A stretch of 64,000 nt of DNA from Shinella sp. WSJ-2 (GCF_003432075.1 NZ_QWBU01000003.1:496001-560000); one strand, 5' to 3'. Shown: positions 8,853-18,125, counted from the stretch's first letter. Program-made: numbers and translations. The notes: generated by a model not told the origin, from the letters alone.

Positions 8853-9308
8853 ATGACTGCTAACGATCCCCGTGAACACCTGCTCGACGACCTTTCCCGC
8901 GTTCAGCGCAAGATGCGCGCGCTCTTCGATGCGCGCGTGAAGGAGAGGGGGCTGACCCTGCCGCGCGCCCGCGCGCTGCTCATTCTCGGCCGCGGTGCCC
9001 AGCTCAACCAGCGGGAGCTTGCCGAGGAGCTGGACATCGAGACGCCGACGCTGGTGCGCCTGCTCGACGGCATGGAAAAGCAGGGCTTCATCGAGCGCCA
9101 GTCGGTCGAAGGCGACCGCCGCGCCAAGCAGATCGCCATGACACCGCATGGCGCCAAGGTGGCCGAGGAGGTGCTGGATCTCGCCCGCTCGCTGCGCGCC
9201 GATGTGCTGAACAGCATCACCACCGCCGACATGCACACCACCGTAAAAGTCTTCTCGGCCATGGCGGACAATATCGCCCGCAGCTGTCGGGAGAGCGTCG
9301 AGGCATGA
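8853..9308 (+). CDS. MarR-family transcriptional regulator of the efflux operon
   Basis: A 151-residue winged-helix repressor-type protein. The recognition region is visible as LNQRELAEELDIETPTLVRL (about residues 51-70), followed by the wing QSVEGDRRAKQIAMT. It is translationally coupled to the exporter gene by a 4-base ATGA overlap, and it lies downstream of a pair of repeats that probably form its operator. By analogy with EmrR/MprA-type systems it would repress the exporter genes until an inducing compound binds. There is no good ribosome binding site, so a leaderless or weakly translated message is possible. Confidence 0.9.
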   Translation: MTANDPREHLLDDLSRVQRKMRALFDARVKERGLTLPRARALLILGRGAQLNQRELAEELDIETPTLVRLLDGMEKQGFIERQSVEGDRRAKQIAMTPHGAKVAEEVLDLARSLRADVLNSITTADMHTTVKVFSAMADNIARSCRESVEA

Positions 9309-10978
9309 GCACCGTCCCCGCCACCGAGACGCGCGGGGAGGAGGGCGAGGCAAAAGAGCCGATCGGGCCGGCAACAGCCGTCCCGCCGCCGGCAGCGCCT
9401 CCTATGCCGCCTGCCCGCGCCGCCGCCTATATGATGGCCTCCACGCTGCTTGCACTGACGCAGGGCTTTGGCATGAACCTCGTCGCCGCCAATATTCCCC
9501 AGCTGCAGGGCCCGTTCGGCGCGACCAGTGCGGAAGCCGTCTGGCTGATGGCCGCCTATATGGCGCCGAATGCCTCGCTGTCGATCGCGCTCATCAAGAT
9601 TCGCAACCAGTATGGCCTGCGCCATTTCGCCGAACTCGGCATCGCCGTGTTCCTCGTCGTCACGGTGCTGCATGTCTTCATCACCGATCTGCGCTCGGCG
9701 CTCGTGCTGCGCTTCTTTGCCGGCATCGCGGCGGCACCGCTCTCCTCGCTAGGCTTCCTCTACATGCTGGAGGCCTTTACGCCGGCCCGCAAGCTGACCG
9801 TGGGCCTGTCGCTGGCCCTCACCAATATCGCGCTTGCCGCCCCGCTGACGCGCATCATCTCGCCGCCGCTCATCGCGCTCGGCAACGTGCGCGGGCTGCT
9901 CATTCTCGAAGTCGGCCTTTCGATGCTCGCCTTCGCGGCGATCTATCTCCTGCCGCTGACGCCACTGCCGCGCGCGAAAGTCATCGAGAAGCTGGATATC
10001 GTCAGCTATCTCTTTATCGCCATCGGTTTCGGAGCGGCTGCCGTCATACTCGTCACCGGCCGCACCTATTGGTGGCTGGAGGCGCAGTGGATCGGTGAGT
10101 TGCTGGTGGTGATGATCGCGTCCCTGACCATCGCCGCCGTGCTGGAGCTGAACCGGGAGCGCCCGCTGATCGACCTTCGCTGGCTCGTCAGCCGCGATGT
10201 GCTGCACTTCGCCGCCGTCCTGTTGCTGTTCCGCCTGATGCTCGCCGAGCAGACGGCCGTTGCCGGCAATTTCTTCCAGATCATGGGCCTGCAGAACGAG
10301 CAGCTGGTCGGCCTCTATACCGTGGTGACGTTGGCGACGGTCGCGGGCGGTCTCGTCTGCGCGGCGATCATCAAGCCCGGCCGTGAACCGACCATCCACA
10401 TGGTCGCCCTGCTTTTCATCGGCGTCGGCGCTTATCTCGACAGCCATGCGACGAACCTGACGCGGCCGCATGAAATGTATCTCAGCCAGGCGATGATTGC
10501 CGTCGGCGGCGCCTTGTTCCTGCCGCCGGCCATGGCGTCCGGCTTCGTCATGGCGCTGCGCAAGGGGCCGCAATATATCCTGAGCTTCATCGTCGTCTTC
10601 CTGGTGACGCAGAGCCTCGGGGGGTTGGCGGGCTCGGCGATCTTCGGCTCCTTCATCACGCTGCGCGAAAAGTTCCATTCGAACGTCCTTGCCCAGGCCA
10701 TGACGCTCACCGATCCGCTGGTTGCCACCCGTATCTCGCAGCTTTCCGCCGCCTATGGCCGCACGATTACCGACCCGGCGCTTCTCAAGGCCGAGGGCGT
10801 TTCGCTGCTCAGCCAACAGGTGACACGCGAGGCGAATGTGCTGGCCCATAACGACGCGTTTTTCGTTATCGCGCTGCTGGCGGTCGCCTCCGCTGTCGCG
10901 CTCGCCGCCCACCGAATCTATGTCCATATGAAAGAGGCCAGCGCCCGCGCGAGCGGTGAAGCGGCCGTTGAAGGTTGA
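9305..10978 (+). CDS. MFS efflux transporter, DHA2 (EmrB-like) family
   Basis: A 557-residue protein with about 14 predicted membrane helices. A proline/alanine-rich cytoplasmic N-terminus of about 40 residues precedes them. The stretch EAVWLMAAYMAP near residue 77 resembles the first-helix region of EmrB-type drug/H+ antiporters. With the membrane-fusion protein encoded next it would form a two-membrane pump, probably working with an outer-membrane channel encoded elsewhere. The four-base overlap with the marR gene and a gap of only 4 bp to the next gene indicate one operon. The exported compound is unknown. Confidence 0.9.
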   Translation: MSTVPATETRGEEGEAKEPIGPATAVPPPAAPPMPPARAAAYMMASTLLALTQGFGMNLVAANIPQLQGPFGATSAEAVWLMAAYMAPNASLSIALIKIRNQYGLRHFAELGIAVFLVVTVLHVFITDLRSALVLRFFAGIAAAPLSSLGFLYMLEAFTPARKLTVGLSLALTNIALAAPLTRIISPPLIALGNVRGLLILEVGLSMLAFAAIYLLPLTPLPRAKVIEKLDIVSYLFIAIGFGAAAVILVTGRTYWWLEAQWIGELLVVMIASLTIAAVLELNRERPLIDLRWLVSRDVLHFAAVLLLFRLMLAEQTAVAGNFFQIMGLQNEQLVGLYTVVTLATVAGGLVCAAIIKPGREPTIHMVALLFIGVGAYLDSHATNLTRPHEMYLSQAMIAVGGALFLPPAMASGFVMALRKGPQYILSFIVVFLVTQSLGGLAGSAIFGSFITLREKFHSNVLAQAMTLTDPLVATRISQLSAAYGRTITDPALLKAEGVSLLSQQVTREANVLAHNDAFFVIALLAVASAVALAAHRIYVHMKEASARASGEAAVEG

Positions 10979-10982
10979 TGCC

Positions 10983-12017
10983 ATGAAACAGTATATCCGC
11001 AACACCGCGACCGCTCTTGCCGTCGTCCTCGGCCTCGTCGGCATCGGCGTCGTCGCCTATGCCTGGCAGCTGCCGCCGTTCTCCAGCGAGGTGCAGACGA
11101 CCGACAACGCCTATGTGCGCGGCTACGTCACCCTGATCAGCCCGCAGCTCGCCGGCTATGTCACCGATGTCCCGGTGAAGGACTACGAGACCGTCAAGGC
11201 CGGCGCTGTGCTCGCCCGGCTCGACGACCGCATTTATCGCCAGAAGGTTGAGCAGGCGAAGGCGACACTCGCGAGCCAGCAGGCGGCCCTTGCCAATTCC
11301 GCCCAGCAGGAAAATGCCGCCAAGGCCAGCATCGGTGCCAGCGAGGCCGCCCTTGCCAGCGCCACCTATGCCAAGCGCCGTGCGGAAGAAAGCTGGAACC
11401 GCGTGGAAGAGCTTTCCAACAAAGGCATCGCAACCCAGGCTGACCGCGAGCAGAGCCGCACCACGCTGGATCAGGCAGAAGCCTCGGTCTCGCAGGCGCA
11501 GGCCAATCTCGAAGTTACCCGGCAGAATCTGCAGACCATCATCGTCAGCCGTGACTCCCTGCGCGCCGCGGTCGCGGGGGCCGAGGCCTCGGTGGAGCTG
11601 GCAAAGATCGATCTCTCCAACACGGTCATCACTTCGCCGCGCGACGGCGTGGTGGGCGAGGTGGGCGTCAAGCTTGGCCAATATGTCGCCGCCGGTACCC
11701 AGCTCATGGCCGTCGTGCCGCCCGACACCTGGGTCATCGCAAATTTCAAGGAAACGCAGCTCGCCTATATCAAGCCGGGGCAGGCGGTGGAGGTGCGCGT
11801 CGATGCCTTCAAGCATGCGACGCTCAAGGGCCATGTCGAGCGTTTCTCGCCAGCGGCCGGCTCGGAATTCAGCGTGATCAAGCCCGACAATGCGACCGGC
11901 AATTTCACCAAGGTCGCCCAGCGCATCCCCGTGCGCATCGCCATCGATGACGGGCAGGATCTGTCGAAATATCTGGCACCGGGACTCTCGGTGGTGGTGA
12001 CCACGGTGCAAGAATGA
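10983..12017 (+). CDS. HlyD/EmrA-type membrane fusion (periplasmic adaptor) protein
   Basis: A 344-residue adaptor with one N-terminal membrane anchor (about residues 7-27). The first biotinyl-lipoyl half (TTDNAYVRGYVTLISPQLAG) comes next, then a long coiled-coil hairpin (about residues 85-200). A second lipoyl half (ITSPRDGVVGEVGVKLGQYV) and a beta-barrel domain follow. Such proteins bridge an inner-membrane MFS pump to an outer-membrane channel. An in-frame ATG nine codons upstream lies inside the preceding gene; the start at 10983 has GAAGGTT before it and is preferred. It ends the MarR-controlled operon. Confidence 0.92.
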   Translation: MKQYIRNTATALAVVLGLVGIGVVAYAWQLPPFSSEVQTTDNAYVRGYVTLISPQLAGYVTDVPVKDYETVKAGAVLARLDDRIYRQKVEQAKATLASQQAALANSAQQENAAKASIGASEAALASATYAKRRAEESWNRVEELSNKGIATQADREQSRTTLDQAEASVSQAQANLEVTRQNLQTIIVSRDSLRAAVAGAEASVELAKIDLSNTVITSPRDGVVGEVGVKLGQYVAAGTQLMAVVPPDTWVIANFKETQLAYIKPGQAVEVRVDAFKHATLKGHVERFSPAAGSEFSVIKPDNATGNFTKVAQRIPVRIAIDDGQDLSKYLAPGLSVVVTTVQE

Positions 12018-12053
12018 AACCGTGCTGATGGCCGAAACGGCGTGTCATAAGCC

Positions 12054-12084
12054 GTGGATCCTCGGGGCAAGCCCGAGGATGACG
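12054..12084 (+). repeat. Dispersed palindromic repeat, copy 1
   Basis: A 31-bp element of the form GTGGATCCTCGGG-n-CAAGCCCGAGGATGACG, internally palindromic (ATCCTCGGG / CCCGAGGAT). It differs by one base from the copy at 18922. It lies just after the adaptor gene and points toward an inverted copy at 12161. Confidence 0.85.
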
Positions 12085-12160
12085 ATAGAAGAAAGCGCAA
12101 TGGGAAGCTAAGGTCCCGCATGCGGCTATGGTTGACGGACAGGAGACAGCTCCCCCTCTC

Positions 12161-12191
12161 CGTCATCCCGGGGCTTGACCCGAGGATCCAT
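12161..12191 (-). repeat. Dispersed palindromic repeat, copy 2 (inverted)
   Basis: The same repeat in the opposite orientation (CGTCATCC...GACCCGAGGATCCA), with a few differences from the others. Together with copy 1 it fills the convergent junction between the efflux operon and the SDR gene. Confidence 0.8.
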
Positions 12192-12230
12192 GCGGCGCGC
12201 ACGGGTCTTGCCGATCTGAAACCTGCGCCG

Positions 12231-12971
12231 TCAGTCCGGCAGGCGGTAATCCACCAGGCGCCCCTGGCGCATGTCAAACAGCTTACCCGTCTCCTTATAA
12301 TCAGCGGCAACCAGCGACAGGAGAGCCTTGGCCACGTCGGATGGGTGCTGCACTGTCGAGGGATCTTCGCCAGGCACGGCCTGGGCGCGCATGGCGGTGC
12401 GGGTGGCGCCGGGGTCGACGGAGGTGATGCGGAGCGCCGTACGCTGCGTCTCGCCGGCCCAGGTGCGGGCGATGGCTTCGACGGCGGCCTTGGAGGCGGA
12501 GTAGGGGCCCCAGAAGGGCTTGCACTTGTGCGCGGCGCTCGACGACAGAATGACCGCGCGGCCGGCATCAGACTTGAGGAGCAGGGGTGCTACCGAACGG
12601 ATCAGCCGCCACGTCGCCGTGACGTTTATATTCATCACCTTCTCGAACACCTTCGCCTCGACATGATCGATAGGTGAGATGGTGCCGAGCACGCCGGCAT
12701 TGGCGACGAGGATGTCCAGCTTGCCCCAGCGTTCGAAGATCGAGCCGCCGAGCTTGTCGATCGCCGCCATGTCGGCGAGATCGAACGGCACCAGCGTCGC
12801 CGTGCCGCCGACCGCCTTGATCGCATCGTCAAGCTCTTCGAGGCCGCCGACGGTGCGGGCGCAGGCGATGACATGCGCACCAGCCTTGGCGAGTTCGAGG
12901 GCAGTGAAATAGCCGATCCCGCGCGATGCGCCGGTGACCAGCGCAATGCGGTCTTTCAGGTCGATGCTCAT
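12231..12971 (-). CDS. Short-chain dehydrogenase/reductase (SDR) family oxidoreductase
   Basis: A 246-residue classical SDR. The NAD(P)-binding motif TGASRGIG lies near residue 14, ANAG near 90, the catalytic serine in ILSSSAAH near 142, and YSASK near 157. These enzymes oxidise or reduce alcohols and ketones; the sequence does not reveal the substrate. It starts 11 bp after the purF stop and is probably co-transcribed with purF. This purF-SDR pairing is common in rhizobia. Confidence 0.92.
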   Translation of the reverse strand: MSIDLKDRIALVTGASRGIGYFTALELAKAGAHVIACARTVGGLEELDDAIKAVGGTATLVPFDLADMAAIDKLGGSIFERWGKLDILVANAGVLGTISPIDHVEAKVFEKVMNINVTATWRLIRSVAPLLLKSDAGRAVILSSSAAHKCKPFWGPYSASKAAVEAIARTWAGETQRTALRITSVDPGATRTAMRAQAVPGEDPSTVQHPSDVAKALLSLVAADYKETGKLFDMRQGRLVDYRLPD

Positions 12972-12982
12972 GCTGCTGTCAA

Positions 12983-14476
12983 TTATCCGTTGCTTGCCAT
13001 TACCGAAATCTTCCGTCCCATCGTCTCGCCTTCCTTGTCAAGGAGGCGCGTCGGATAGTCGCCGGTGAAGTAATGGTCGGTAAACTGCGGGCGGGCCGGG
13101 TTGCGATCCTCACCACCGACGGCGCGATAGAGGCCGTCGATGGAGATGAACTCCAACGAATCCGCGCCGATATATTTCGCCATCGCCGTGACGTCGTTGT
13201 ACTGGTTGGCGAGCAGCTTGTCCCGGTCTGGCGTGTCGATGCCGTAGAAGTCCGGGTAGAAGATCATCGGGCTTGCAACGCGCACATGCACCTCCTTGGC
13301 GCCGGCATCGCGGATCATCTGCACGATCTTCAGAGAGGTCGTGCCGCGCACGATGGAATCGTCGACGAGGATGACGCGCTTGCCATCGATCATCGCGCGG
13401 TTGGCCGAATGCTTCAGCTTCACACCGAAGGCGCGGATTTGCTGCGTCGGCTCGATGAAGGTGCGTCCGACATAGTGGTTGCGGATGATGCCGTATTCGA
13501 AGGGAATACCGCTTTCCTGGGCATAGCCGAGTGCTGCCGGCGTGCCACCATCCGGCACCGGCACGACCACGTCGCCCTCGACCGGATGTTCCTTGGCGAG
13601 GTTGATGCCCATGTTCTTGCGCGCGACATAGACGCTGCGGCCGCCGACGACCGAGTCTGGTCGGGCGAAATAGACATATTCGAACAGGCAGAGGCGTTCC
13701 GGCTGCGCATTGCCCGACTTCTTCGCCTCGATGGTGATCGAGCCGTCGGGCTGGATTTCGCAGACGATGATCTCGCCGTTCTCGACGTCACGGACGAACT
13801 TCGCCCCGATGATGTCGAGCGCGCAGGTTTCGGACGCGAAGATCGGCTTGCCGTCCAGTTCGCCCATGACAAGCGGGCGGATGCCCGTGGGGTCGCGTGC
13901 AGCGATCAGCTTGGTGCGGGTGATGCCGAGCATCGAATAGCCGCCTTCCATCTGGCGGATGGCGTCGATGAAGCGGTCCGTCGTATTGGTATAGCGCGAA
14001 CGGGCGATGAGGTGGAGCACGACTTCCGTGTCGGAGGTCGACTGACAGATGGCGCCGCCGGCAATCAGTTGACGGCGCAACGTCAGGCCGTTGGTGAAGT
14101 TGCCGTTATGGGCAACCGCGATGCCGCCGACCTCGAGTTCCGCAAAGAGCGGTTGCACGTTGCGCAGCGCCACTTCGCCGGTCGTGGAGTAGCGCGTGTG
14201 GCCGATCGCCATGTTGCCGGGAAGCTTGGCCAGCGTCACTGGGTTGGTGTAATGGTCGCCGACGAGGCCCATATGCTTTTCGGTGTGGAACTGCTTGCCG
14301 TCGAAGGAGACGATGCCCGCGGCTTCCTGGCCGCGATGCTGAAGCGCATGCAGGCCAAGTGCCGTCAGCGTCGCGGCGTCCGGATGGCCGAGAATGCCGA
14401 AAACGCCGCACTCTTCGTGAAGCGTATCGCCATCGAGATCGTCGTCATGGCGGCCGGGAAACAGGAAATCGCTCAT
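12983..14476 (-). CDS. purF: Amidophosphoribosyltransferase (glutamine PRPP amidotransferase)
   Basis: A 497-residue enzyme for the first committed step of purine synthesis: PRPP plus glutamine to 5-phosphoribosylamine. A 22-residue propeptide precedes Cys23 in EECGVFG, which becomes the N-terminal nucleophile of the glutaminase domain. The PRPP-binding loop VILVDDSIVRGTT lies near residue 367. Length is normal. A 20-bp near-perfect palindrome lies 57 bp upstream of the start, and a terminator separates the gene from cvpA, so purF probably has its own promoter. Confidence 0.97.
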   Translation of the reverse strand: MSDFLFPGRHDDDLDGDTLHEECGVFGILGHPDAATLTALGLHALQHRGQEAAGIVSFDGKQFHTEKHMGLVGDHYTNPVTLAKLPGNMAIGHTRYSTTGEVALRNVQPLFAELEVGGIAVAHNGNFTNGLTLRRQLIAGGAICQSTSDTEVVLHLIARSRYTNTTDRFIDAIRQMEGGYSMLGITRTKLIAARDPTGIRPLVMGELDGKPIFASETCALDIIGAKFVRDVENGEIIVCEIQPDGSITIEAKKSGNAQPERLCLFEYVYFARPDSVVGGRSVYVARKNMGINLAKEHPVEGDVVVPVPDGGTPAALGYAQESGIPFEYGIIRNHYVGRTFIEPTQQIRAFGVKLKHSANRAMIDGKRVILVDDSIVRGTTSLKIVQMIRDAGAKEVHVRVASPMIFYPDFYGIDTPDRDKLLANQYNDVTAMAKYIGADSLEFISIDGLYRAVGGEDRNPARPQFTDHYFTGDYPTRLLDKEGETMGRKISVMASNG

Positions 14477-14533
14477 TGCTGCAAGCCTTTGCTCGGGACC
14501 TAAGAGGTTGCGCGGGGTCTTCGTTACCCTAGG

Positions 14534-14553
14534 CCATGCCCATATGGGTATGG
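14534..14553 (-). promoter_or_regulatory. Palindromic candidate operator in the purF leader
   Basis: CCATGCCCATATGGGTATGG is a 20-bp inverted repeat with a single G/T mismatch, centred about 67 bp before the purF start codon. It lies between the cvpA terminator and purF, where a purine-responsive or other regulator could bind. The regulator is unknown. Confidence 0.45.
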
Positions 14554-14610
14554 TCTAAAGCATTTGCCACCGAGGCCCGGAAGCGTCAGTGGCTGATGGT
14601 CTATCCTACC

Positions 14611-14660
14611 AAAAAATCGGGGAGCCTGCCTTCGTCAAATTTCGCGAGCGGCGGCTCCCC
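14611..14660 (-). terminator. Rho-independent terminator after cvpA
   Basis: Read on the minus strand, GGGGAGCC and GGCTCCCC form an 8-bp stem around a 26-nt loop. GATTTTTT follows. It starts 9 bp after the cvpA stop, so transcription from cvpA into purF would be stopped or reduced. Confidence 0.75.
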
Positions 14661-14668
14661 TGATCATT

Positions 14669-15307
14669 TTATCCGTTCGTGGCGGGCGTCTCTTCTGCCG
14701 GTGCCTGGTCGGTACCGCCCGTGCCCGTGCCGGTGGCGGCATCGGGGTCTTCCGTCGTGCCGCCCTCGCCGGTCGCCGGCGCGCCGTCGGCCGGCTTGCC
14801 GCGCAGGCGGTCGATGATCGTTGCGTCGGCATCCTCGGGCAGCAGCGCGATGAGGCGCGCGCCGAGATTGTCGAGCAGCGGCTTGGACTTCGCCGTGGTG
14901 ACCCAGGACGGCTGCTGCTGCGGGGCGACCAGCCAGTTGAAGAACAGCATGGCGACGACGACGAGCAAGATGCCGCGTGCAGCACCGAACAGGAAGCCGA
15001 GCGTGCGGTCGAGCGCGCCGATGCGGCTGTCGATTATGAAATCGGCGATCCGCATGGTGATGAAGGAGATCACGATGAGCGCGACGAGGAAGACGGCGCC
15101 GGCGGAGCCCGCCATCGCGACGGTGTCGCTCGTCGTATAGTCCTTCGCGTAAGGCAGAAGCACCGGATAGAGGAAGTAGGCGGCTGCCGCGGCACCCACC
15201 CAGCTTGCGACGGAAAGCACCTCGCGCGAGAAACCGCGCACCATAGCCAGCACGGCCGAAAACAGCGCGACGCCGATGACGATACCGTCGAGAATTGTGA
15301 TGGGCAT
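14669..15307 (-). CDS. cvpA: CvpA family membrane protein
   Basis: A 212-residue protein with four predicted membrane helices (about residues 5-135). A hydrophilic tail follows, rich in Gly, Thr, Ala and Glu after residue 170. The family is named for a colicin V production factor in E. coli, and in many bacteria it sits beside purF, as here; its biochemical role is unclear. The frame is open 39 codons further upstream, but the start at 15307 (MPITILDG) matches the family and places the first helix at the N-terminus. It follows radA on the same strand. Confidence 0.92.
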   Translation of the reverse strand: MPITILDGIVIGVALFSAVLAMVRGFSREVLSVASWVGAAAAAYFLYPVLLPYAKDYTTSDTVAMAGSAGAVFLVALIVISFITMRIADFIIDSRIGALDRTLGFLFGAARGILLVVVAMLFFNWLVAPQQQPSWVTTAKSKPLLDNLGARLIALLPEDADATIIDRLRGKPADGAPATGEGGTTEDPDAATGTGTGGTDQAPAEETPATNG

Positions 15308-15449
15308 GTTCGTCCTACTCCAAACCCGAAATGTCGCCAGACCCCACGTCCCGTGCGGAGCGCACATTAGCGGAAGGCATCTTTGCCGTCCCGGTTCGGC
15401 ACGTTTAAAACCCGCGTTTCCCACAGGGCTTTATGCGTATCGAAGGCCG

Positions 15450-16853
15450 TCAGACGTCTTCGTCTTCCCGTTTGAGGGCGCGTTTCGATCCGGCAATGCG
15501 CGCCACCAGATCCGGCAGGCTGTCGATCTCGCTCCAGCGGCCGCCGGCGCCCTTGGGCAGATCGGCGGAACCAGCGGGCAGGACGGCCTGCGAAAAACCC
15601 AGCTTTTCCGCCTCCTTGAGGCGCTGGGCGGTGTGCGCCACCGGGCGAATGGCGCCCGACAGGCTGACTTCGCCGAAATAGACGCAATCGGCGGGAAGGG
15701 CAAGACCGGCAAGCGAGGAAACGAGCGCGGAGGCGACCGCAAGGTCCGCGGCTGGTTCCGAGATGCGGTAGCCGCCCGCCACATTGAGGTAAACATCGTG
15801 TTGACCGAGCCGCACGCCGCAATGGGCTTCGAGCACCGCGAGGATCATCGAAAGCCGTGCGGAATCCCAGCCGATGACGGCGCGGCGCGGCGTGCCGAGC
15901 GAGGTGGGCGCCACCAGCGCCTGCACTTCGACGAGCACTGGCCGCGTGCCCTCCATGCCGGCGAAGACGGCGGCACCCGGTGATTTCGAATTGCGCTCGC
16001 CGAGGAAGAGTTCAGACGGATTGGAGACCTCGCGTAGCCCCTTGTCGGACATTTCGAAGACGCCGATCTCGTCGGTCGGGCCGAAGCGATTCTTCACCGT
16101 GCGCAGGATGCGATAGTGGTGGCCCCGGTCGCCCTCGAAATAGAGCACGGCATCGACCATGTGCTCGACGACACGCGGGCCGGCGATCTGGCCTTCCTTG
16201 GTGACGTGGCCGACCAGCACCATGGCGGCACCGGTCTGCTTGGCGAAGCGGATCATCGCCTGCACGCCGGTGCGCACCTGCGTCACAGTGCCGGGGGCGG
16301 CGTCCGCCGTGTCGCTCCACAGCGTCTGGATCGAATCGATGATGACGAGATCGGGCCGCTTGCCCTCGCCGATGGTGGCAAGGATGTCTTCGACATTGGT
16401 TTCGGCGGCGAGCAGCACGTCCGTCTCGGCGGCATGGAGGCGCTGCGCGCGCAGGCGCACCTGCGCCACGGCCTCTTCGCCCGAGACATAGATGATGCGG
16501 TGGCCGCGGCGGGACAGCGCGGCGGCGGCCTGCATGAGGAGGGTGGATTTGCCGATGCCGGGATCGCCGCCAATCAATACGGCCGAGCCGCGCACGAAAC
16601 CGCCGCCGGTCGCCCGGTCGAGTTCGCCGATGCCGGTATGGATGCGCGGGGCTTCCTCGATTTCACCCGACAGCGCCGTCAGTGCGACGGGGCGGCCCTT
16701 CTTCGGCACCTTGCCGGGGCCGGAGCCGATGCCGCCCATCGGGTCTTCCTCGACGACGGTGTTCCACTCGCCGCAGCCCTCGCATTTTCCGACCCAGCGG
16801 TTATGCGCCGTGCCGCAGTTCTGGCAGATGAATTGGGTACGGGCCTTCGCCAT
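15450..16853 (-). CDS. radA: DNA repair protein RadA (branch-migration ATPase)
   Basis: A 467-residue protein. It has an N-terminal four-cysteine zinc finger (C10, C13, C24, C27) and a RecA-like ATPase core with Walker A GGDPGIGKST near residue 95. The RadA-specific KNRFG motif lies near 255, and a Lon-protease-like C-terminal domain follows. RadA extends D-loops and processes recombination intermediates together with RecA. The order alr-radA-cvpA-purF is conserved in rhizobia. Length and motifs are complete. Confidence 0.97.
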   Translation of the reverse strand: MAKARTQFICQNCGTAHNRWVGKCEGCGEWNTVVEEDPMGGIGSGPGKVPKKGRPVALTALSGEIEEAPRIHTGIGELDRATGGGFVRGSAVLIGGDPGIGKSTLLMQAAAALSRRGHRIIYVSGEEAVAQVRLRAQRLHAAETDVLLAAETNVEDILATIGEGKRPDLVIIDSIQTLWSDTADAAPGTVTQVRTGVQAMIRFAKQTGAAMVLVGHVTKEGQIAGPRVVEHMVDAVLYFEGDRGHHYRILRTVKNRFGPTDEIGVFEMSDKGLREVSNPSELFLGERNSKSPGAAVFAGMEGTRPVLVEVQALVAPTSLGTPRRAVIGWDSARLSMILAVLEAHCGVRLGQHDVYLNVAGGYRISEPAADLAVASALVSSLAGLALPADCVYFGEVSLSGAIRPVAHTAQRLKEAEKLGFSQAVLPAGSADLPKGAGGRWSEIDSLPDLVARIAGSKRALKREDEDV

Positions 16854-16928
16854 CAGGACTTGCTCTCCGGAATCATTCGGAAAGCCCTTAGCACGAAATC
16901 GATCAACAGTACAAAACGGGAACGATGC

Positions 16929-18098
16929 TTATTTTTTCACAGCCTCGTAGCGGCGTTCGTAGCGCCGGCCAAGGCTGGTTAGCAGTTCGTAGTCGATTGT
17001 CCCGCCGGCAAGCGCGACATCCTGGATCGGCATATGGCGGCCGAAGACCTCGATGAAATCGCCCGCGCGCACGCTGCCGGCCGGCAGGTCGGTAACGTCG
17101 AAATGGGTGAGGTCCATGGTGACGCGGCCGATCAGCGGGACGGTGCGGCCATGTAGCACGCCGCTGGCGCCGGGAATGTTGGCCTTGCGCAGCGGCACGC
17201 CGGAGCCGGACAGGCTGCGCATATAGCCGTCGGCATAGCCAAGGGCGACCACGGCGATGCGCGTGTCGCGCGTGAAGACCTGCGAGGCACCGTAGCTGAC
17301 GGTCTCACCGGCCTTCGCCTCGCGGACCTGGAGGATGCGCGCCTCGGCGGTCACCACCGGCTTCATCGGGTTCGGCACATCGTTGACCGCTGCGCCCCCA
17401 TAGAGCGCGATACCGGGGCGGGTGAGGGTGAAGTGATAATCCTCGCCGAGGAAGATGCCGGCGGAATTGGCGAGCGTCGCATCGATATCGTCGAAGGCCG
17501 TCACGACGCTGCGGAAGCGCTGGAGTTGCTGGCGGTTGAGCGGATGGCTCGGATCGTCGCCGCAGGCGAGGTGGCTGAGCAGCATCAGCGGCGCAAAGCT
17601 TGCGGGACGCGACGTGTCGCTTGCAAGCGCCATCGCATCCTCTACGCGCAGGCCGAGGCGGTTCATGCCGGTATCGACATGCAGCACGCAGGGCAGTTCC
17701 CCGCCATCGGCAATTGCCGCCATGAACACGACGAGCTGCTCTTCCGAGACTATGACAGGGACGAGATCGAATTCGAAGAACAGACGTTCGGAGCCGGCCC
17801 ACATGCCCGAGAGTACGTAGATGCGCACATCCGGCAGCACACCGCGGAGCGCCGCCCCCTCGGCCGGAGTCGCCACGAAGAAATCGCGCGCGCCCGCATG
17901 GTGGAAGGTCTTGGCCGCCGCTTCCAGCCCGATGCCATAGGCGTCGGCCTTCAGCACGGCGGCGGTGCGGGCAGCGCCCGAGCGCCGCGCCATGGCGCGC
18001 CAATTGTCGGCCAGCGCCGAAAGATCGATCGTCAGGCGGGCATGATCCTCGCCGGCGACGGGCAGGGTGGGGCGAGAGGAGGTGTGGTGCGTGCTCAT
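16929..18098 (-). CDS. alr: Alanine racemase
   Basis: A 389-residue PLP enzyme that interconverts L- and D-alanine and so supplies D-alanine for peptidoglycan. Lys50 in VLKADAYGIG carries PLP. The second active-site region is SYGASQVF with GYADGY near residue 280. Length is typical. It lies between dnaB (upstream, separated by the opposite-strand gene at 18200) and radA. This housekeeping copy is likely biosynthetic; a catabolic DadX-like role cannot be excluded, although no dadA gene is nearby. Confidence 0.95.
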   Translation of the reverse strand: MSTHHTSSRPTLPVAGEDHARLTIDLSALADNWRAMARRSGAARTAAVLKADAYGIGLEAAAKTFHHAGARDFFVATPAEGAALRGVLPDVRIYVLSGMWAGSERLFFEFDLVPVIVSEEQLVVFMAAIADGGELPCVLHVDTGMNRLGLRVEDAMALASDTSRPASFAPLMLLSHLACGDDPSHPLNRQQLQRFRSVVTAFDDIDATLANSAGIFLGEDYHFTLTRPGIALYGGAAVNDVPNPMKPVVTAEARILQVREAKAGETVSYGASQVFTRDTRIAVVALGYADGYMRSLSGSGVPLRKANIPGASGVLHGRTVPLIGRVTMDLTHFDVTDLPAGSVRAGDFIEVFGRHMPIQDVALAGGTIDYELLTSLGRRYERRYEAVKK

Positions 18099-18125
18099 AG
18101 CTTTGAGATACAGCCTGTGGACTGT

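Noticed and set aside
12054-12677. Open frame beginning MDPRGKPEDD within the repeat region
   Set aside because: The start lies in the dispersed repeat, a well-known source of false small genes in rhizobia, and the rest is antisense to the SDR gene.
16929-18098. Catabolic alanine racemase (DadX)
   Set aside because: No dadA or Lrp-type gene is adjacent, and the gene lies in the conserved housekeeping block.
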